Positions 47,536 to 61,357 of a stretch of DNA of 64,000 nucleotides are shown piece after piece; positions within the stretch are counted from its first letter, which is position 1, and every line of letters begins with the position of its first letter. Below the pieces are notes generated by a model, which had not been told where the DNA came from, made no database searches, and saw nothing but the letters and a program-made list of their open reading frames with translations. A program made the position numbers and the translations under genes. Source of the DNA: Alcanivorax nanhaiticus (GTDB lineage Bacteria; Pseudomonadota; Gammaproteobacteria; Pseudomonadales; Alcanivoracaceae); the NCBI RefSeq assembly GCF_000756665.1, contig NZ_ARXV01000004.1:289657-353656 (forward strand), read 5' to 3'.

Positions 47536-49754
<2,219 letters not shown>

Positions 49755-49831
49755 GGAAGTTCAAGGGGTGCCAAGGATACCCGCTATTGGAAAGGGAAAA
49801 AACACCCTTCACGACTTCTACGGAGTCCCCC

Positions 49832-49967
49832 GTAGGAGCTCCTCTCGAGGGGCGAATCCGAGCCTTGGCGAGGAAATGCAATGGCACCAGGCTCCAGCTC
49901 GCTCTGGAGAAACCCGGCGGTTCTTCTCACTAACACGTGATTCGTCCCTCAAGAGGAACGCCTACAG
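49832..49967. repeat. REP/BIME-like inverted pair
   Basis: GTAGGAGCTCCTCTCGAGG followed by GGCGAATC (49832-49858) and an inverted, diverged copy (49939-49967, GATTCGTCCCTCAAGAGG followed by AACGCCTACAG). The ends resemble Pseudomonas REP units, which carry CGCTCCTACAG. Between them are about 80 bp of unrelated sequence. It fills most of the 240-bp queA-RDD gap; no gene is seen there. Confidence 0.7.
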
Positions 49968-49994
49968 CGGCTTTGCGAGAAGGGAGGGATGGAA

Positions 49995-50468
49995 TCAGCG
50001 CTTCTTTGCCTGTTTCGGCAACTGCACCGTAGCCGTGGCAGAAAGACGGTCATGCAGGGTCTGGTGAGGCGCAATCAGCACCACCAGATAGCCGGCGCCA
50101 AACAGCCCCCATGACAGGCAGGCAGCCAGAAAACGCGCCAGGGTTTGCCACAACTTCACGGGACCACCCCTGTAATCACGCACCTGCAGACGCCAGGCCC
50201 GCATGCCCAGAGTCTGGCCGCCACGCATCCAGAACCAGGCGTAGAACAGCCATGTCTCCAGCATCAGGATGGGGAAAAGCAGCCCCTGCAGATAAGCAGG
50301 TGCGGCTCTGTCCACGCCATTTATGGATTCCACGGGCAGGCCAAGGGTCGGGTATACCAGTACAAAGATACCGGCAGTGACGAACCACAACGCCATCACC
50401 AAAAAGCCGTCATAGACCAACGCCATCAGGCGTTTGAGCAAACCGGCTGGGGGAGCATAATCAGTCAT
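49995..50468 (-). CDS. RDD-family membrane protein
   Basis: Protein of 157 aa. The N-terminal L-L-K-R-L-M-A-L-V-Y-D-G-F holds the R...D of the RDD family, and three to four hydrophobic segments follow, with GGQTLGMRAWRLQV and HQTLHDRLSATATV at the C-terminus. It is in the inner membrane; function is unclear (some relatives are Na+/H+ antiporters or assembly factors). Start is ATG 50468. Confidence 0.88.
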   Translation of the reverse strand: MTDYAPPAGLLKRLMALVYDGFLVMALWFVTAGIFVLVYPTLGLPVESINGVDRAAPAYLQGLLFPILMLETWLFYAWFWMRGGQTLGMRAWRLQVRDYRGGPVKLWQTLARFLAACLSWGLFGAGYLVVLIAPHQTLHDRLSATATVQLPKQAKKR

Positions 50469-50494
50469 GCATCACTCCGTCGGACATCCGACAT

Positions 50495-50524
50495 AAAAAA
50501 GCCCGCATAAAGCGGGCTTTTTTA
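50495..50524. terminator. Terminator downstream of tRNA-Leu
   Basis: AAAAAAGCCCGC / GCGGGCTTTTTT with loop ATAAA. On the minus strand it begins 6 bp after the tRNA-Leu CCA end. The A/T symmetry would also allow use on the plus strand. Confidence 0.9.
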
Positions 50525-50529
50525 TTGTT

Positions 50530-50616
50530 TGGTACCAGAGGCCGGACTTGAACCGGCACGCCCGTGAAGGCAACGGATTTTGAATCCGTCGTGTCTACCA
50601 ATTCCACCACTCTGGC
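50530..50616 (-). tRNA. tRNA-Leu (anticodon CAA)
   Basis: Minus-strand 87-nt tRNA with a long variable arm. Acceptor GCCAGAG pairs with CTCTGGT-ACCA-type end; anticodon stem ACGGA/TCCGT with loop TTCAAAA (anticodon CAA), T-loop TTCAAGT. The class II shape and Leu identity agree. Confidence 0.96.
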
Positions 50617-50656
50617 AGTGGGGCGCGAGTATACCAGCCCGCGCTGGCTTTTCCAG

Positions 50657-51367
50657 TTATTCTTCCTCGTCTGCGGAAACAATAACCGCAGTCACATTAT
50701 CCCGGCTCTGGCGATCCAGCGCGGCTTTCAGTACGCCAGACGCTGAAACCCGGTGTTGCATCAATGAAGCGAGGTTCTCAACGGTCAGCACCGAATGGAC
50801 GCCATCACTGGTAAGCAAAAAACGCTCATCGCCGGTCACCTCAAAGCGGGCCTGCTCCAGCGACAGCTTCTCTCCAATCCCAACAGCCTGGTAAATCACA
50901 TTGGCCCTGGGGTGCGCCATGGCCTGTTGCTCCGTCAACTGCCCGGCATCCACCAGTGCCTGCACCGGAGTATGATCGCGAGTCAACATGGCCATCGCAT
51001 CGTCGTTATACCGGTAAAGCCGGGAATCGCCAGCCCACATCACCGCCGCCTCACCGCGGTATACCAGCAATACCACGACTGTGGCCCCCATGGGTTTGCT
51101 GCGCATATTAATGGCGGCATGGTGCCGAATGGCATGGTTGACGGTTTGCAGAGCCGTCTCCACTGCAACTAACCGGTGAGCAATCCCCCCACCAAGAAAC
51201 AAAGACTCCAGGCTTTCCCGCACCATGGTGGCCGCCAAGTCGCCGGCTTCATGACCCCCCATTCCATCGATAACCGCCCACAGGCCATCACCGTCGCGAC
51301 AGACCAGTGCATCCTCGTTTTCTGCCCTTCTCCCCTTGTGAGTGCGTCCCTGCCCCCTCCAGATCAT
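50657..51367 (-). CDS. PP2C-type serine/threonine phosphatase
   Basis: Protein of 236 aa from ATG 51367, 1 bp after the lptG stop. PPM metal-binding motifs RAENEDA, WAVIDGMGGHEAG, MWAGDSRLYRY, LLTSDGVHS and SRDNVTAVIV are all present, so it should be active. It resembles the Stp1/PppA group. No kinase gene is next to it, so its substrate is not shown. It is likely cotranscribed with lptFG. Confidence 0.93.
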   Translation of the reverse strand: MIWRGQGRTHKGRRAENEDALVCRDGDGLWAVIDGMGGHEAGDLAATMVRESLESLFLGGGIAHRLVAVETALQTVNHAIRHHAAINMRSKPMGATVVVLLVYRGEAAVMWAGDSRLYRYNDDAMAMLTRDHTPVQALVDAGQLTEQQAMAHPRANVIYQAVGIGEKLSLEQARFEVTGDERFLLTSDGVHSVLTVENLASLMQHRVSASGVLKAALDRQSRDNVTAVIVSADEEE

Positions 51368-51368
51368 C

Positions 51369-52430
51369 TCATCGCACCCGCTGCAGCAACCACACACCAA
51401 GAATCAAGCACAGCACCGGCGGCAACGCTGCTGCCACCAATGGCTCGGTATTAAATACCAGTGACAACTGGCCAAAAAATTGCTGCCCGTAATGGAATAT
51501 CAGCCCAGCCACGATACCCGCGGTCAGACGCAGGCCCATGGTCACTTCCCGCAGCGGGCCGAACACAAACGAAATAGCGATCAACACCATGCCAATGGTC
51601 GCCACCGGCATGAACAGCTTCTGCCAGAAACTGAGCATATAATCCGCCGTTTCCAACCCTTGCCGCTTCAGGTAAGCGGTGTATTCCAGCAGCTTGGCTA
51701 ACGCCAGATTATCGGGCTTTAGTACCACAATACTGAGCAACTGCGGTGTCAATTTGGTTTCCCACTGGCCGTTGTCACGGCTGTAGGTTTCGGTACGTTC
51801 CTCTGTTAGCCGGGTTCCGGTGATGCCTTCCAGAGCCCACTCCTCCCCCTGATAAATTGCCCGCTCCACGAACTGGGTTTCCTGCAACTTGTGCCTTTCA
51901 TCGAACCGGTAACGGGTCAGGCCGTAGAGTACGCCGTTAGGCTGTACCGCATTGATATGAATAAATTCTTTCCCTTCCCGGTGCCAATAACCGTACTTGG
52001 AACGCAGCGCTTCACCGCCGCCCTCGGCCATGGAGCGATTACTCTGCGCCACCTGCTCGGTATAGGGCGTCAGATATTCGCCCAAGGGAATGGACAGAAT
52101 TATCATTAGCAGCACCGGGCGCAGCACCAGCCAGCTCACCCGCAACGTGGACACACCAGCAGCCCGAATGACCGACAGCTCGCCGCTATTGGCCAACAAT
52201 CCCAAACCGATCAGGGTACCCAGCAAAATTGCCATGGGCAGATATTCATAGATTCGTCTGGGCGTGGTGGTGAGAATGAACTGCAACGCCTGCCAAACCT
52301 GGTAGTTGCCGCGTAAAGCTTCCAGTTCATAAATAAAGCCGAACAGGCAATCCAGGCCTACGATAATGGCCAGAATCGCCAAGGTGGGCACCAGTACCGC
52401 TCGCCAGAAATAGCGATTCAGCAACCTCAT
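51369..52430 (-). CDS. lptG: LptG, LPS-export ABC permease
   Basis: Protein of 353 aa from ATG 52430, which overlaps the lptF stop. It begins LLNRYFWRAVLVPTL and has six transmembrane helices with a periplasmic beta-jellyroll domain in the middle. With LptF and LptB it lifts LPS from the inner membrane to LptC. lptFG divergent from pepA is the conserved layout. Confidence 0.95.
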   Translation of the reverse strand: MRLLNRYFWRAVLVPTLAILAIIVGLDCLFGFIYELEALRGNYQVWQALQFILTTTPRRIYEYLPMAILLGTLIGLGLLANSGELSVIRAAGVSTLRVSWLVLRPVLLMIILSIPLGEYLTPYTEQVAQSNRSMAEGGGEALRSKYGYWHREGKEFIHINAVQPNGVLYGLTRYRFDERHKLQETQFVERAIYQGEEWALEGITGTRLTEERTETYSRDNGQWETKLTPQLLSIVVLKPDNLALAKLLEYTAYLKRQGLETADYMLSFWQKLFMPVATIGMVLIAISFVFGPLREVTMGLRLTAGIVAGLIFHYGQQFFGQLSLVFNTEPLVAAALPPVLCLILGVWLLQRVR

Positions 52431-53548
52431 GCTGTCGCCCTCCTGCGGAAAATGCGCCCGCCAAAATACAGAAAGAATACGGTTATTGCGGCCACCAGAT
52501 GAATCCAGGCCATGTGCAGATACCAAGGCACAGGCCCTCCTCGGTGATCTTCAATGGCACTGCGACACACCAGCAACATGCCCACATACAACATGTAGCC
52601 CAGCACGGCGGGAATCAGTCGATAAAAGCGCCCCTGCCTGGGATTCACTCTGGCCAGCGGAATAGCCGCCAGCGCCATAATCGGCACCGTCAGAATCAAC
52701 GACAGGCGCCACTGCAGTTCAGCCATGGCATCGCGGTTATCTGCTCGCTCAGCAACAAGCTCGTGGGTTGGCCGACCACGCACTTTGGGGGGGCGGCTGT
52801 CGGATTTCTCGCCACCGATCCGTACCTTCGCCTCATTAAAGCCAATTTCACGGTAGTCTCGCTGGCCCGGCTTACCCTGATATTGAAAACCATCGGTGAG
52901 CAGCAGGTAACTTACCCCATCTTCCAGAACCAGCTTGCCGCTCTTGGCCCACACGGTAAGCAGACGATTGGCCTCCCCCTGCCCCTCAAAACGCGCGTCA
53001 GCCACGAACACATTTTCCAGCACTCCCTTCTCACGATTCAGGTGCTCGGCATAGGTGGCGCGCTGAGCGTTACGGGACCCTTTCACATGAAAACGGCCGG
53101 GGGTGAGCAATTCCAGCACGGAGCGATCCTTCTGCTCCTCAAAGATTCGAGTGACCTCCGCATCCCCTCGTGGGGTCACATAGAGGGAGAACATCCCCAC
53201 CACCGTGGTCGCCATCAACACCGGCACCACTAATGAGCGCACGACCCGGCCATGGCCCTGCCCACCGGCCTGCAACACAACCATTTCGTTATCCATGTGC
53301 ATACGGCCCAGCACCAATAACAGGGCGATATACAGGCTCAGAGGGACAATCATCTGCAGGAATTCCGGCATCCGGAATGCCATTACCAGAAACAGGGCAT
53401 CGGCAGCGATTTCACCCGCCGCCGCTTCCGCCAGATATTTAATGAAACGACCACTGACCAGCACCATCACCAAAATGAAGGTGACCATGACTGTGGTCAT
53501 GAAGACTTGCCGATTGATATAGCGATGAAGAATCAAGGGGTAGCCCAC
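52427..53548 (-). CDS. lptF: LptF, LPS-export ABC permease
   Basis: Protein of about 373 aa if started at GTG 53548 (AAGGACGA just upstream) or slightly shorter at TTG 53536. The frame is open to 53644, but family proteins begin near LILHRYINRQVF. Six transmembrane helices flank a periplasmic jellyroll domain; MPEFLQMIVPLSLYIALLLVLGRMHMDNEMVVLQAGG is typical of LptF. Partner of LptG. Confidence 0.93.
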   Translation of the reverse strand: MGYPLILHRYINRQVFMTTVMVTFILVMVLVSGRFIKYLAEAAAGEIAADALFLVMAFRMPEFLQMIVPLSLYIALLLVLGRMHMDNEMVVLQAGGQGHGRVVRSLVVPVLMATTVVGMFSLYVTPRGDAEVTRIFEEQKDRSVLELLTPGRFHVKGSRNAQRATYAEHLNREKGVLENVFVADARFEGQGEANRLLTVWAKSGKLVLEDGVSYLLLTDGFQYQGKPGQRDYREIGFNEAKVRIGGEKSDSRPPKVRGRPTHELVAERADNRDAMAELQWRLSLILTVPIMALAAIPLARVNPRQGRFYRLIPAVLGYMLYVGMLLVCRSAIEDHRGGPVPWYLHMAWIHLVAAITVFFLYFGGRIFRRRATA

Positions 53549-53790
53549 TCGTCCTTGTCTGCAAGAGAGATGTTGATGTCCATAATGGCAGGCAACCCTG
53601 CGACACCGACACGCTCCGCTCGAAATAAACGCCACCGGGAACAATACAGACCAGTGACTGCGGAGAATTTGGCCTAGTGTAACTGACCGACCATGAAAGG
53701 TGATAATGGTTCGCGCCCCCGATTGCGTTTCCTGCGCCGAGGCCCCACTATTTCCCGATGCAGCAGTAGCTCACCGAAATTGGAGACAAC
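53549..53790. other. Divergent promoter region lptF / pepA
   Basis: A 242-bp region between the LPS-export genes and pepA. No repeat, no strong hairpin and no convincing promoter boxes found. Confidence 0.4.
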
Positions 53791-55260
53791 ATGGATTTCA
53801 CGGCAACAAACCGCCCCCTGGACAAGATCAAGGCGGATGCACTGATTGTAACGATGGGCAAGAAAAGCGACCTGCCCACCGCGCTCCCGGAAAAAACAGG
53901 CAAACAGCTGGCCGCCCTGATCAAGGCTGGCGACTTTAGCGGTAGCAAGGGGCAAACTGCCTGGTTGCACAACCCCGCCGGCATCAGTGCCGACCGTATC
54001 CTGCTGGTCGGCACCGGCGACAGCCAGCCCAGCGATCAGCAATGGCAATCCCTGTTGCGTAATATCGTTAAAGCAGTCATTAGTGCCCCCGTGAAACACG
54101 CGGTTCTGTTGCTCGACGACACCCTGCCCCAAACACTGGAATGGCAAGTCCGCGAAGGCTCCCGCCTGGTAGAAGAAGGTGGTTACCGTTTCGACCAGTA
54201 TCGCAGCGCCCCCGCCCCGGCCAGCAAACTCGCCAAGTGGACGTTCTGGCACGCGCAGAAAGACGCTGCGCTGACCAAGGCCCACAAGACCGGCAAGGGC
54301 GTCGCCGACGGGGTCAATCTGGCCCGCGATCTGGGCAACCTGCCGCCCAACGACTGCTATCCGGAATACCTCAGCGGCGTCGCCCGTGATCTGGCCAAGC
54401 AGTATGAAAAACTGACGGTCAAAGTAGTCAGCCAGGCCCAGGCCGAAAAGATGGGCATGGGGGCCTTTGTTGCTGTCGCCAAAGGTTCTGAACGCCAGGG
54501 CCAGATCATCGTGATGGAATACAAGGGCGCCAAACCCACCAAGCAGGGCCCGGTGGCACTGGTCGGCAAAGGCATTACCTTCGACACCGGCGGCATTTCC
54601 CTGAAGCCCGGTGCCAACATGGACGAAATGAAGTACGACATGGGCGGGGCCGCCAGCGTGTTTGGCACCGTGAAAACCGTGTGCGAACTGAACCTGCCGA
54701 TCCATCTGGTGGCCGTAGTGGCAGCAGCGGAGAACATGCCCGATGGCCGTGCTTCCCGCCCCGGCGACATCGTCAAGACCATGTCCGGCCAGACCGTAGA
54801 AATTCTCAACACTGACGCCGAAGGGCGCCTGGTACTGTGCGACGCCTTGACCTATGTGCAGAAGAAGCACAAACCGCACACGGTGATCGACATCGCCACC
54901 TTGACCGGCGCGTGTGTGGTCGCTCTCGGCTCCCATGCCCAGGCCGTCTATGCTAACGATGATGCGCTCAGCCAGGCATTGATCGATGCCGGACAAGCGA
55001 CCGGAGACCGTGGCTGGCCCATGCCCCTGTGGGATGAATACCAGAGTCAGCTGGACAGCCCCTTCGCCGACATGCAGAACATTGGCGGCCCCAAGGGGGG
55101 CTCCATCACAGCCGCCTGCTTCCTGTCCCGGTTTGCCAAGGAAGTGAAATGGGCCCATCTGGACATCGCCGGCACCGCCTGGATCAGCGGCGGCATGAGC
55201 AAAGGGGCCACCGGCCGCCCAGTCCCGATGCTCACCCGCTACCTGATGGATAACGCCTGA
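53791..55260 (+). CDS. pepA: Leucyl aminopeptidase PepA
   Basis: Protein of 489 aa, M17 family. C-terminal catalytic domain carries the di-metal and active-site motifs GKGITFDTGGISLKPG, KYDMGGAASV and the signature NTDAEGRLVL. The N-terminal domain is the DNA-binding one in E. coli PepA (XerA), where it also assists plasmid recombination. It is followed by holC after 61 bp. Confidence 0.97.
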   Translation: MDFTATNRPLDKIKADALIVTMGKKSDLPTALPEKTGKQLAALIKAGDFSGSKGQTAWLHNPAGISADRILLVGTGDSQPSDQQWQSLLRNIVKAVISAPVKHAVLLLDDTLPQTLEWQVREGSRLVEEGGYRFDQYRSAPAPASKLAKWTFWHAQKDAALTKAHKTGKGVADGVNLARDLGNLPPNDCYPEYLSGVARDLAKQYEKLTVKVVSQAQAEKMGMGAFVAVAKGSERQGQIIVMEYKGAKPTKQGPVALVGKGITFDTGGISLKPGANMDEMKYDMGGAASVFGTVKTVCELNLPIHLVAVVAAAENMPDGRASRPGDIVKTMSGQTVEILNTDAEGRLVLCDALTYVQKKHKPHTVIDIATLTGACVVALGSHAQAVYANDDALSQALIDAGQATGDRGWPMPLWDEYQSQLDSPFADMQNIGGPKGGSITAACFLSRFAKEVKWAHLDIAGTAWISGGMSKGATGRPVPMLTRYLMDNA

Positions 55261-55267
55261 GGCCGGT

Positions 55268-55301
55268 TGCCATGCGCCTGACGTCGCGTCAGGCGCTGGC
55301 A
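55268..55301. repeat. Hairpin between pepA and holC, GGCGTC/GGCATC word class
   Basis: Stem TGCCATGCGCCTGACG (55268-55283) pairs with CGTCAGGCGCTGGCA (55287-55301), one bulged base, 3-nt loop. The following GCATCAA-GCATCCA shows the same 7-bp words as the prs array. No T-run, so it is not a standard terminator. Confidence 0.8.
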
Positions 55302-55321
55302 TCAAGCATCCAGATTCCGAT

Positions 55322-55741
55322 ATGACTGAAGTGACTTTCTATTTAAGCAACAAGGCCGGCGACGGCGTCCGTCAGGCGTTGGCGTGGCGTATTGCCGACA
55401 AAGCGCTGAAACAGGGCCGCCTGGTCTATATCCATTGCCAGAATGAGGCTCATGCACGAGAGCTCGACGACGCATTCTGGCACACTCCCAAGACTGGATT
55501 TCTGCCCCACGCAGTCCATCAGGATAGCCCGGCACCAGTGATTCTGGGCCATGGTTCTGACCCGGGCGACCACCACGACGTGCTAATCAACCTGACCGAT
55601 CAGGTGCCGGATTTTGCCTCCCGCTTCCAGAGGGTGGCAGAAATGATCAGTGGGGAGGAGAATGAGAGACAGGCTGGCCGCCAGCGCTTCCGTTTCTACC
55701 GTGAGCGGGGCTTTCCGGTCACCACTCACGAACTGGGCTGA
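55322..55741 (+). CDS. holC: DNA polymerase III chi subunit
   Basis: Protein of 139 aa with the family features VTFYLSNKAGDG, L-A-W-R-I-A-D-K-A, DDAFWHTPKTGFLPHAV and an F-Q-R-V-A-E-style end. Chi binds SSB and connects it to the clamp loader through psi. pepA-holC-valS is the conserved order. Confidence 0.95.
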   Translation: MTEVTFYLSNKAGDGVRQALAWRIADKALKQGRLVYIHCQNEAHARELDDAFWHTPKTGFLPHAVHQDSPAPVILGHGSDPGDHHDVLINLTDQVPDFASRFQRVAEMISGEENERQAGRQRFRFYRERGFPVTTHELG

Positions 55742-55771
55742 GCCTTTGCCGCCCCGTTTAGGATCACAGGC

Positions 55772-56104
55772 ATGAAAGACGACCGAGAATCACGCAAGCA
55801 GGCGCTACTCAAGGAGCTGGGAGATATCCAGTCCCTGCTTGATGATATGGAATCGTCACCGTCCACCAATCGAAATAGCGCCCTGGACAGCGAGCAGATC
55901 CGCAAGCTGGCCAGCGAGCGAACCAATCCGTTCCTGAGTACTGCCAACCCTGCTCCGGCCCAACCAGCCCCCCAGCGGCCCCAGCAGAAGCTGAGCCCAA
56001 GCGAAATTGAACAGATTGTGGACTCACTGGTAACCGAAGCCTTACCCAAACTGGAACAGGCTCTGCGCATGCGTCTGCGAGATGCGTTACGACGCAAGAA
56101 CTAA
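55772..56104 (+). CDS. Small acidic protein between holC and valS
   Basis: Protein of 110 aa, charged, with a helical N-terminus (ESRKQALLKELGDIQSLLDD), a Pro/Ala-rich linker and a helical C-terminus with SEIEQIVDSLVTEALPKLEQALRMRLRD. A small uncharacterised protein sits at the same place in Pseudomonas, so it is a real gene. Linkage suggests some role with replication or the chi subunit, but no function is known to me. Confidence 0.8.
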   Translation: MKDDRESRKQALLKELGDIQSLLDDMESSPSTNRNSALDSEQIRKLASERTNPFLSTANPAPAQPAPQRPQQKLSPSEIEQIVDSLVTEALPKLEQALRMRLRDALRRKN

Positions 56105-56212
56105 CGCTCCTCCTGCCAGCCTCTTCGCCTTCAGGGCGCGACGTCGCCGCCCGGCTTCGTTATAATTCGCCCTCATTTTTGCAGGCAACCTCTTCAGGCA
56201 CAGGCGCTGATC

Positions 56213-58972
<2,760 letters not shown>

Positions 58973-58994
58973 TCACTACAGGGACCACTGAGTC

Positions 58995-59561
58995 ATGGAT
59001 GACCCGCGCCGCGCCCGCATACTCATTGCCGCCCAGGAGGTCTTCGCCCGCGAAGGCTTCCGTACCGCAGAGGTGAAAACCATTGCGGAACAGGCAGCAG
59101 TGGGCAAGGCCACTATCTACAAGTTCTTCGCCTCCAAGGAAGCGCTGCTGCTCACCATTGTTGAAGAGAACCTCAACGATATTCGCGACATCATCCTGTC
59201 CTCTTTAATAAGTGTGGAATCACCCCTGCAGCGTCTGGAAGACCTGTGCCGCCGGGTGGCCCGCTATCTGGAACAGAACCAGGCATTCAGTCGGGTATTG
59301 ATTCAGGAAGCCGGGGATTTCATGGGCGATATCCAGCGCCAGTATCTGGCCCTGATCGAACAGAACCTGCCGGTAGCCGATGCGTTCTTCAATGAACTTC
59401 GCAAAGACGGCTATTTCGTCGCCCTGCCCACCCGCGATACCATCCTGATGATGGTCAATCTGGTGATTGGCAGCACTTACACCTGGGCACTCACCGGCTC
59501 AGGCAGTCTGGAAGAACAAGCCGCAGATTACATGAAGGTACTGATCCGCGGCCTCAGATAG
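58995..59561 (+). CDS. TetR/AcrR-family transcriptional regulator
   Basis: Protein of 188 aa. N-terminal helix-turn-helix of TetR type: R-I-L-I-A-A-Q-E-V-F-A-R-E-G-F, then V-G-K-A-T-I-Y-K-F-F-A-S-K-E-A-L. The C-terminal ligand domain is not recognised. It starts 22 bp after valS and is followed 9 bp later by the methyltransferase-like gene, which it may control. Confidence 0.92.
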   Translation: MDDPRRARILIAAQEVFAREGFRTAEVKTIAEQAAVGKATIYKFFASKEALLLTIVEENLNDIRDIILSSLISVESPLQRLEDLCRRVARYLEQNQAFSRVLIQEAGDFMGDIQRQYLALIEQNLPVADAFFNELRKDGYFVALPTRDTILMMVNLVIGSTYTWALTGSGSLEEQAADYMKVLIRGLR

Positions 59562-59570
59562 GACGAGATC

Positions 59571-60368
59571 ATGCGTATTGCCGTTGTTTTTGCTGCGCTC
59601 TTGCTGAGCGCGCAACCTCTCATCGCCGATTCCTTTGAGGAAATTCTGGATGCGCCGCACCGTAGCGCGGCAGAAAAAAGCCGAGACACCTACCGCCATC
59701 CCGCCGAGACGCTACAGTTCTTCGATGTGCAACCCGACATGACCGTGGTGGAAATCTGGCCCGGTGCCGGGGGCTGGTACACCAGCATTCTCGCGCCCTA
59801 CCTACATGAAAAAGGGACTTTCTATGCGGCCCAGTTCCCTGAAGACAGTGACATCGCGTTTTATCGCCGCTCTGTCACCCGCTTCAAGGAAAAACTCGCA
59901 GGCCACCCCGACATTTACAACCATGTCCGCATTACCGCCCTGTACCCACCCAACTACAGCACGATTGCACCGGCGGGCACAGTAGATCGTGTGCTCACCT
60001 TCCGCAATGTGCATAACTGGGCCAAATCAGGCAAAACAGAGGCCGTATTCGCCAGCTTCTTTGCTGCCCTTAAACCAGGAGGAATTCTTGGCGTGGTTGA
60101 GCACCGTGCCCCGGAAGTTCGTCCATTGTCCCGGCAGATTGAAACTGGCTATATGAGCGAAGGGTATGTGATCGAACAGGCGGAAAAAGCAGGATTCAAG
60201 CTGATTGATCGTTCAGAGATCAATGCCAACCCGAAAGACCAGACCAATCACCCTGCAGGCGTATGGAGCTTGCCGCCAACCCTGCGGCTGGGAGATCAAG
60301 ACCGCGACGTCTATCAAGCGATCGGCGAAAGCGACCGCATGACACTGAAATTCGTAAAGCCGGAATAA
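59571..60368 (+). CDS. Exported class I SAM-methyltransferase-like protein
   Basis: Protein of 265 aa. The N-terminal MRIAVVFAALLLSAQPLIADS is a good Sec signal peptide, with likely cleavage near A-D. The rest has a Rossmann-type SAM motif VVEIWPGAGGWYTSILA, followed by AALKPGGILGVVEHR, the post-motif strand seen in methyltransferases of the COG4798 type. A periplasmic location is odd because SAM is cytoplasmic; the protein may have lost methyl transfer or bind another ligand. Follows a TetR gene. Confidence 0.85.
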   Translation: MRIAVVFAALLLSAQPLIADSFEEILDAPHRSAAEKSRDTYRHPAETLQFFDVQPDMTVVEIWPGAGGWYTSILAPYLHEKGTFYAAQFPEDSDIAFYRRSVTRFKEKLAGHPDIYNHVRITALYPPNYSTIAPAGTVDRVLTFRNVHNWAKSGKTEAVFASFFAALKPGGILGVVEHRAPEVRPLSRQIETGYMSEGYVIEQAEKAGFKLIDRSEINANPKDQTNHPAGVWSLPPTLRLGDQDRDVYQAIGESDRMTLKFVKPE

Positions 60369-60378
60369 CCCGGAACGA

Positions 60379-61065
60379 TCAGGATGCGACGTGGCGCTCA
60401 AGCATACCGGGCGTCACCTCTCCCAGCACCAATGATTCGGCAATACCGATTGCCACACGCTGACACTGCTCAAGGCGCTCCTGAGAGAACCCGCCATCAT
60501 CAAAGATATACAATGAATAGTTTTCCAGCATCCACAACATGGTGCGAAACACCAGCGGATCATAGTCGCGACCGGTAAAGCGGCTGATCTGTGCCGTCAG
60601 CACTTCCGAAGCAATCCCCTGGGCGCGCATGCGGTGGGGAGCCAGCGCCGACGAGGAGGAGCGCGCCTCTTCCATCATTAGCTTTATGATCGGCCCCATG
60701 CTGACGTGGTACTCAAAATACACCTTGGTGGTATTACGAATAATATCGTTAGCAGAACCGGCCAGCTTCACTTCCTTGTGAAAGTGCAGCAGCATATTGT
60801 CCACAAAGATACGGTAAATACTTTCCAGCACATCCATCTTGTTGCGGAAGTATTTATAGAAAGTGCGCCGGGACACATCCGATGCATCCAGCAAATGCTG
60901 AACCGTGGTTCGCTGCAAGCCTCGCTGGGCAAAAACCTGCATTGAGTGAATAAGAATCTCCGCTCTCGCCTGGGAACGCTGCGCCCCCTCCTCGCGAGCG
61001 TGCACTTCAAGCACCTGATTCACTACCTGACGAATCGCATCTATGTCACTGCTACGACTTTGCAC
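60379..61065 (-). CDS. TetR-family transcriptional regulator
   Basis: Protein of about 228 aa from GTG 61065; the frame is open to a TTG at 61101. TetR-type HTH: A-E-I-L-I-H-S-M-Q-V-F-A-Q-R-G-L, then DVSRRTFYKYFRNKMDVLE. The C-terminal domain resembles fatty-acid/hydrocarbon-type repressors only loosely. It converges on the methyltransferase gene (10-bp gap) and lies 50 bp downstream of the DUF2061 gene. A perfect CTTGC-T-GCAAG palindrome sits at 61092-61102, upstream of its start, and may be an operator. Confidence 0.88.
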   Translation of the reverse strand: MQSRSSDIDAIRQVVNQVLEVHAREEGAQRSQARAEILIHSMQVFAQRGLQRTTVQHLLDASDVSRRTFYKYFRNKMDVLESIYRIFVDNMLLHFHKEVKLAGSANDIIRNTTKVYFEYHVSMGPIIKLMMEEARSSSSALAPHRMRAQGIASEVLTAQISRFTGRDYDPLVFRTMLWMLENYSLYIFDDGGFSQERLEQCQRVAIGIAESLVLGEVTPGMLERHVAS

Positions 61066-61115
61066 CTGACACCCACCCCTGAAAATGTATACTTGCTGCA
61101 AGCTTAACCAACGGT

Positions 61116-61343
61116 TTATGCAGAGTAAACACTGAGTTTATCCCCTGGCATGACCATTTCGTTCAAGGATTGTCCATTCTGGCGACGCTTCCACACCTTC
61201 TCATGGAAGTGATACGCCACTGTATTAATACAAGGCTCGACCAGCGCTGTCAGCCCGCCAATCCTCCAGTCGCCGGTCATCATCCAGACCACAGCAAAGG
61301 CCACGGAGAAGTGCACTGCCGCAAAACTCATTGTTTTGATCAT
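61116..61343 (-). CDS. DUF2061 small membrane protein
   Basis: Protein of 75 aa from ATG 61343 with a perfect AGGAGG site; longer in-frame starts are rejected for that reason. Two hydrophobic segments (TMSFAAVHFSVAFAVVWMMTGDW and IGGLTALVEPCINTVAYHFHE) contain the DUF2061 pattern, including E-P-x-x-N-x-x-x-Y-x-x-H-E. Inner-membrane, function unknown. A Fur-like box lies 15 bp upstream, so expression is probably iron-controlled. Confidence 0.85.
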   Translation of the reverse strand: MIKTMSFAAVHFSVAFAVVWMMTGDWRIGGLTALVEPCINTVAYHFHEKVWKRRQNGQSLNEMVMPGDKLSVYSA

Positions 61344-61357
61344 AACAACCTCCTTCT

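Noticed and set aside
53674..55305. 543-codon minus-strand frame antisense to pepA
   Set aside because: Shadow of pepA codons; no recognised domain.
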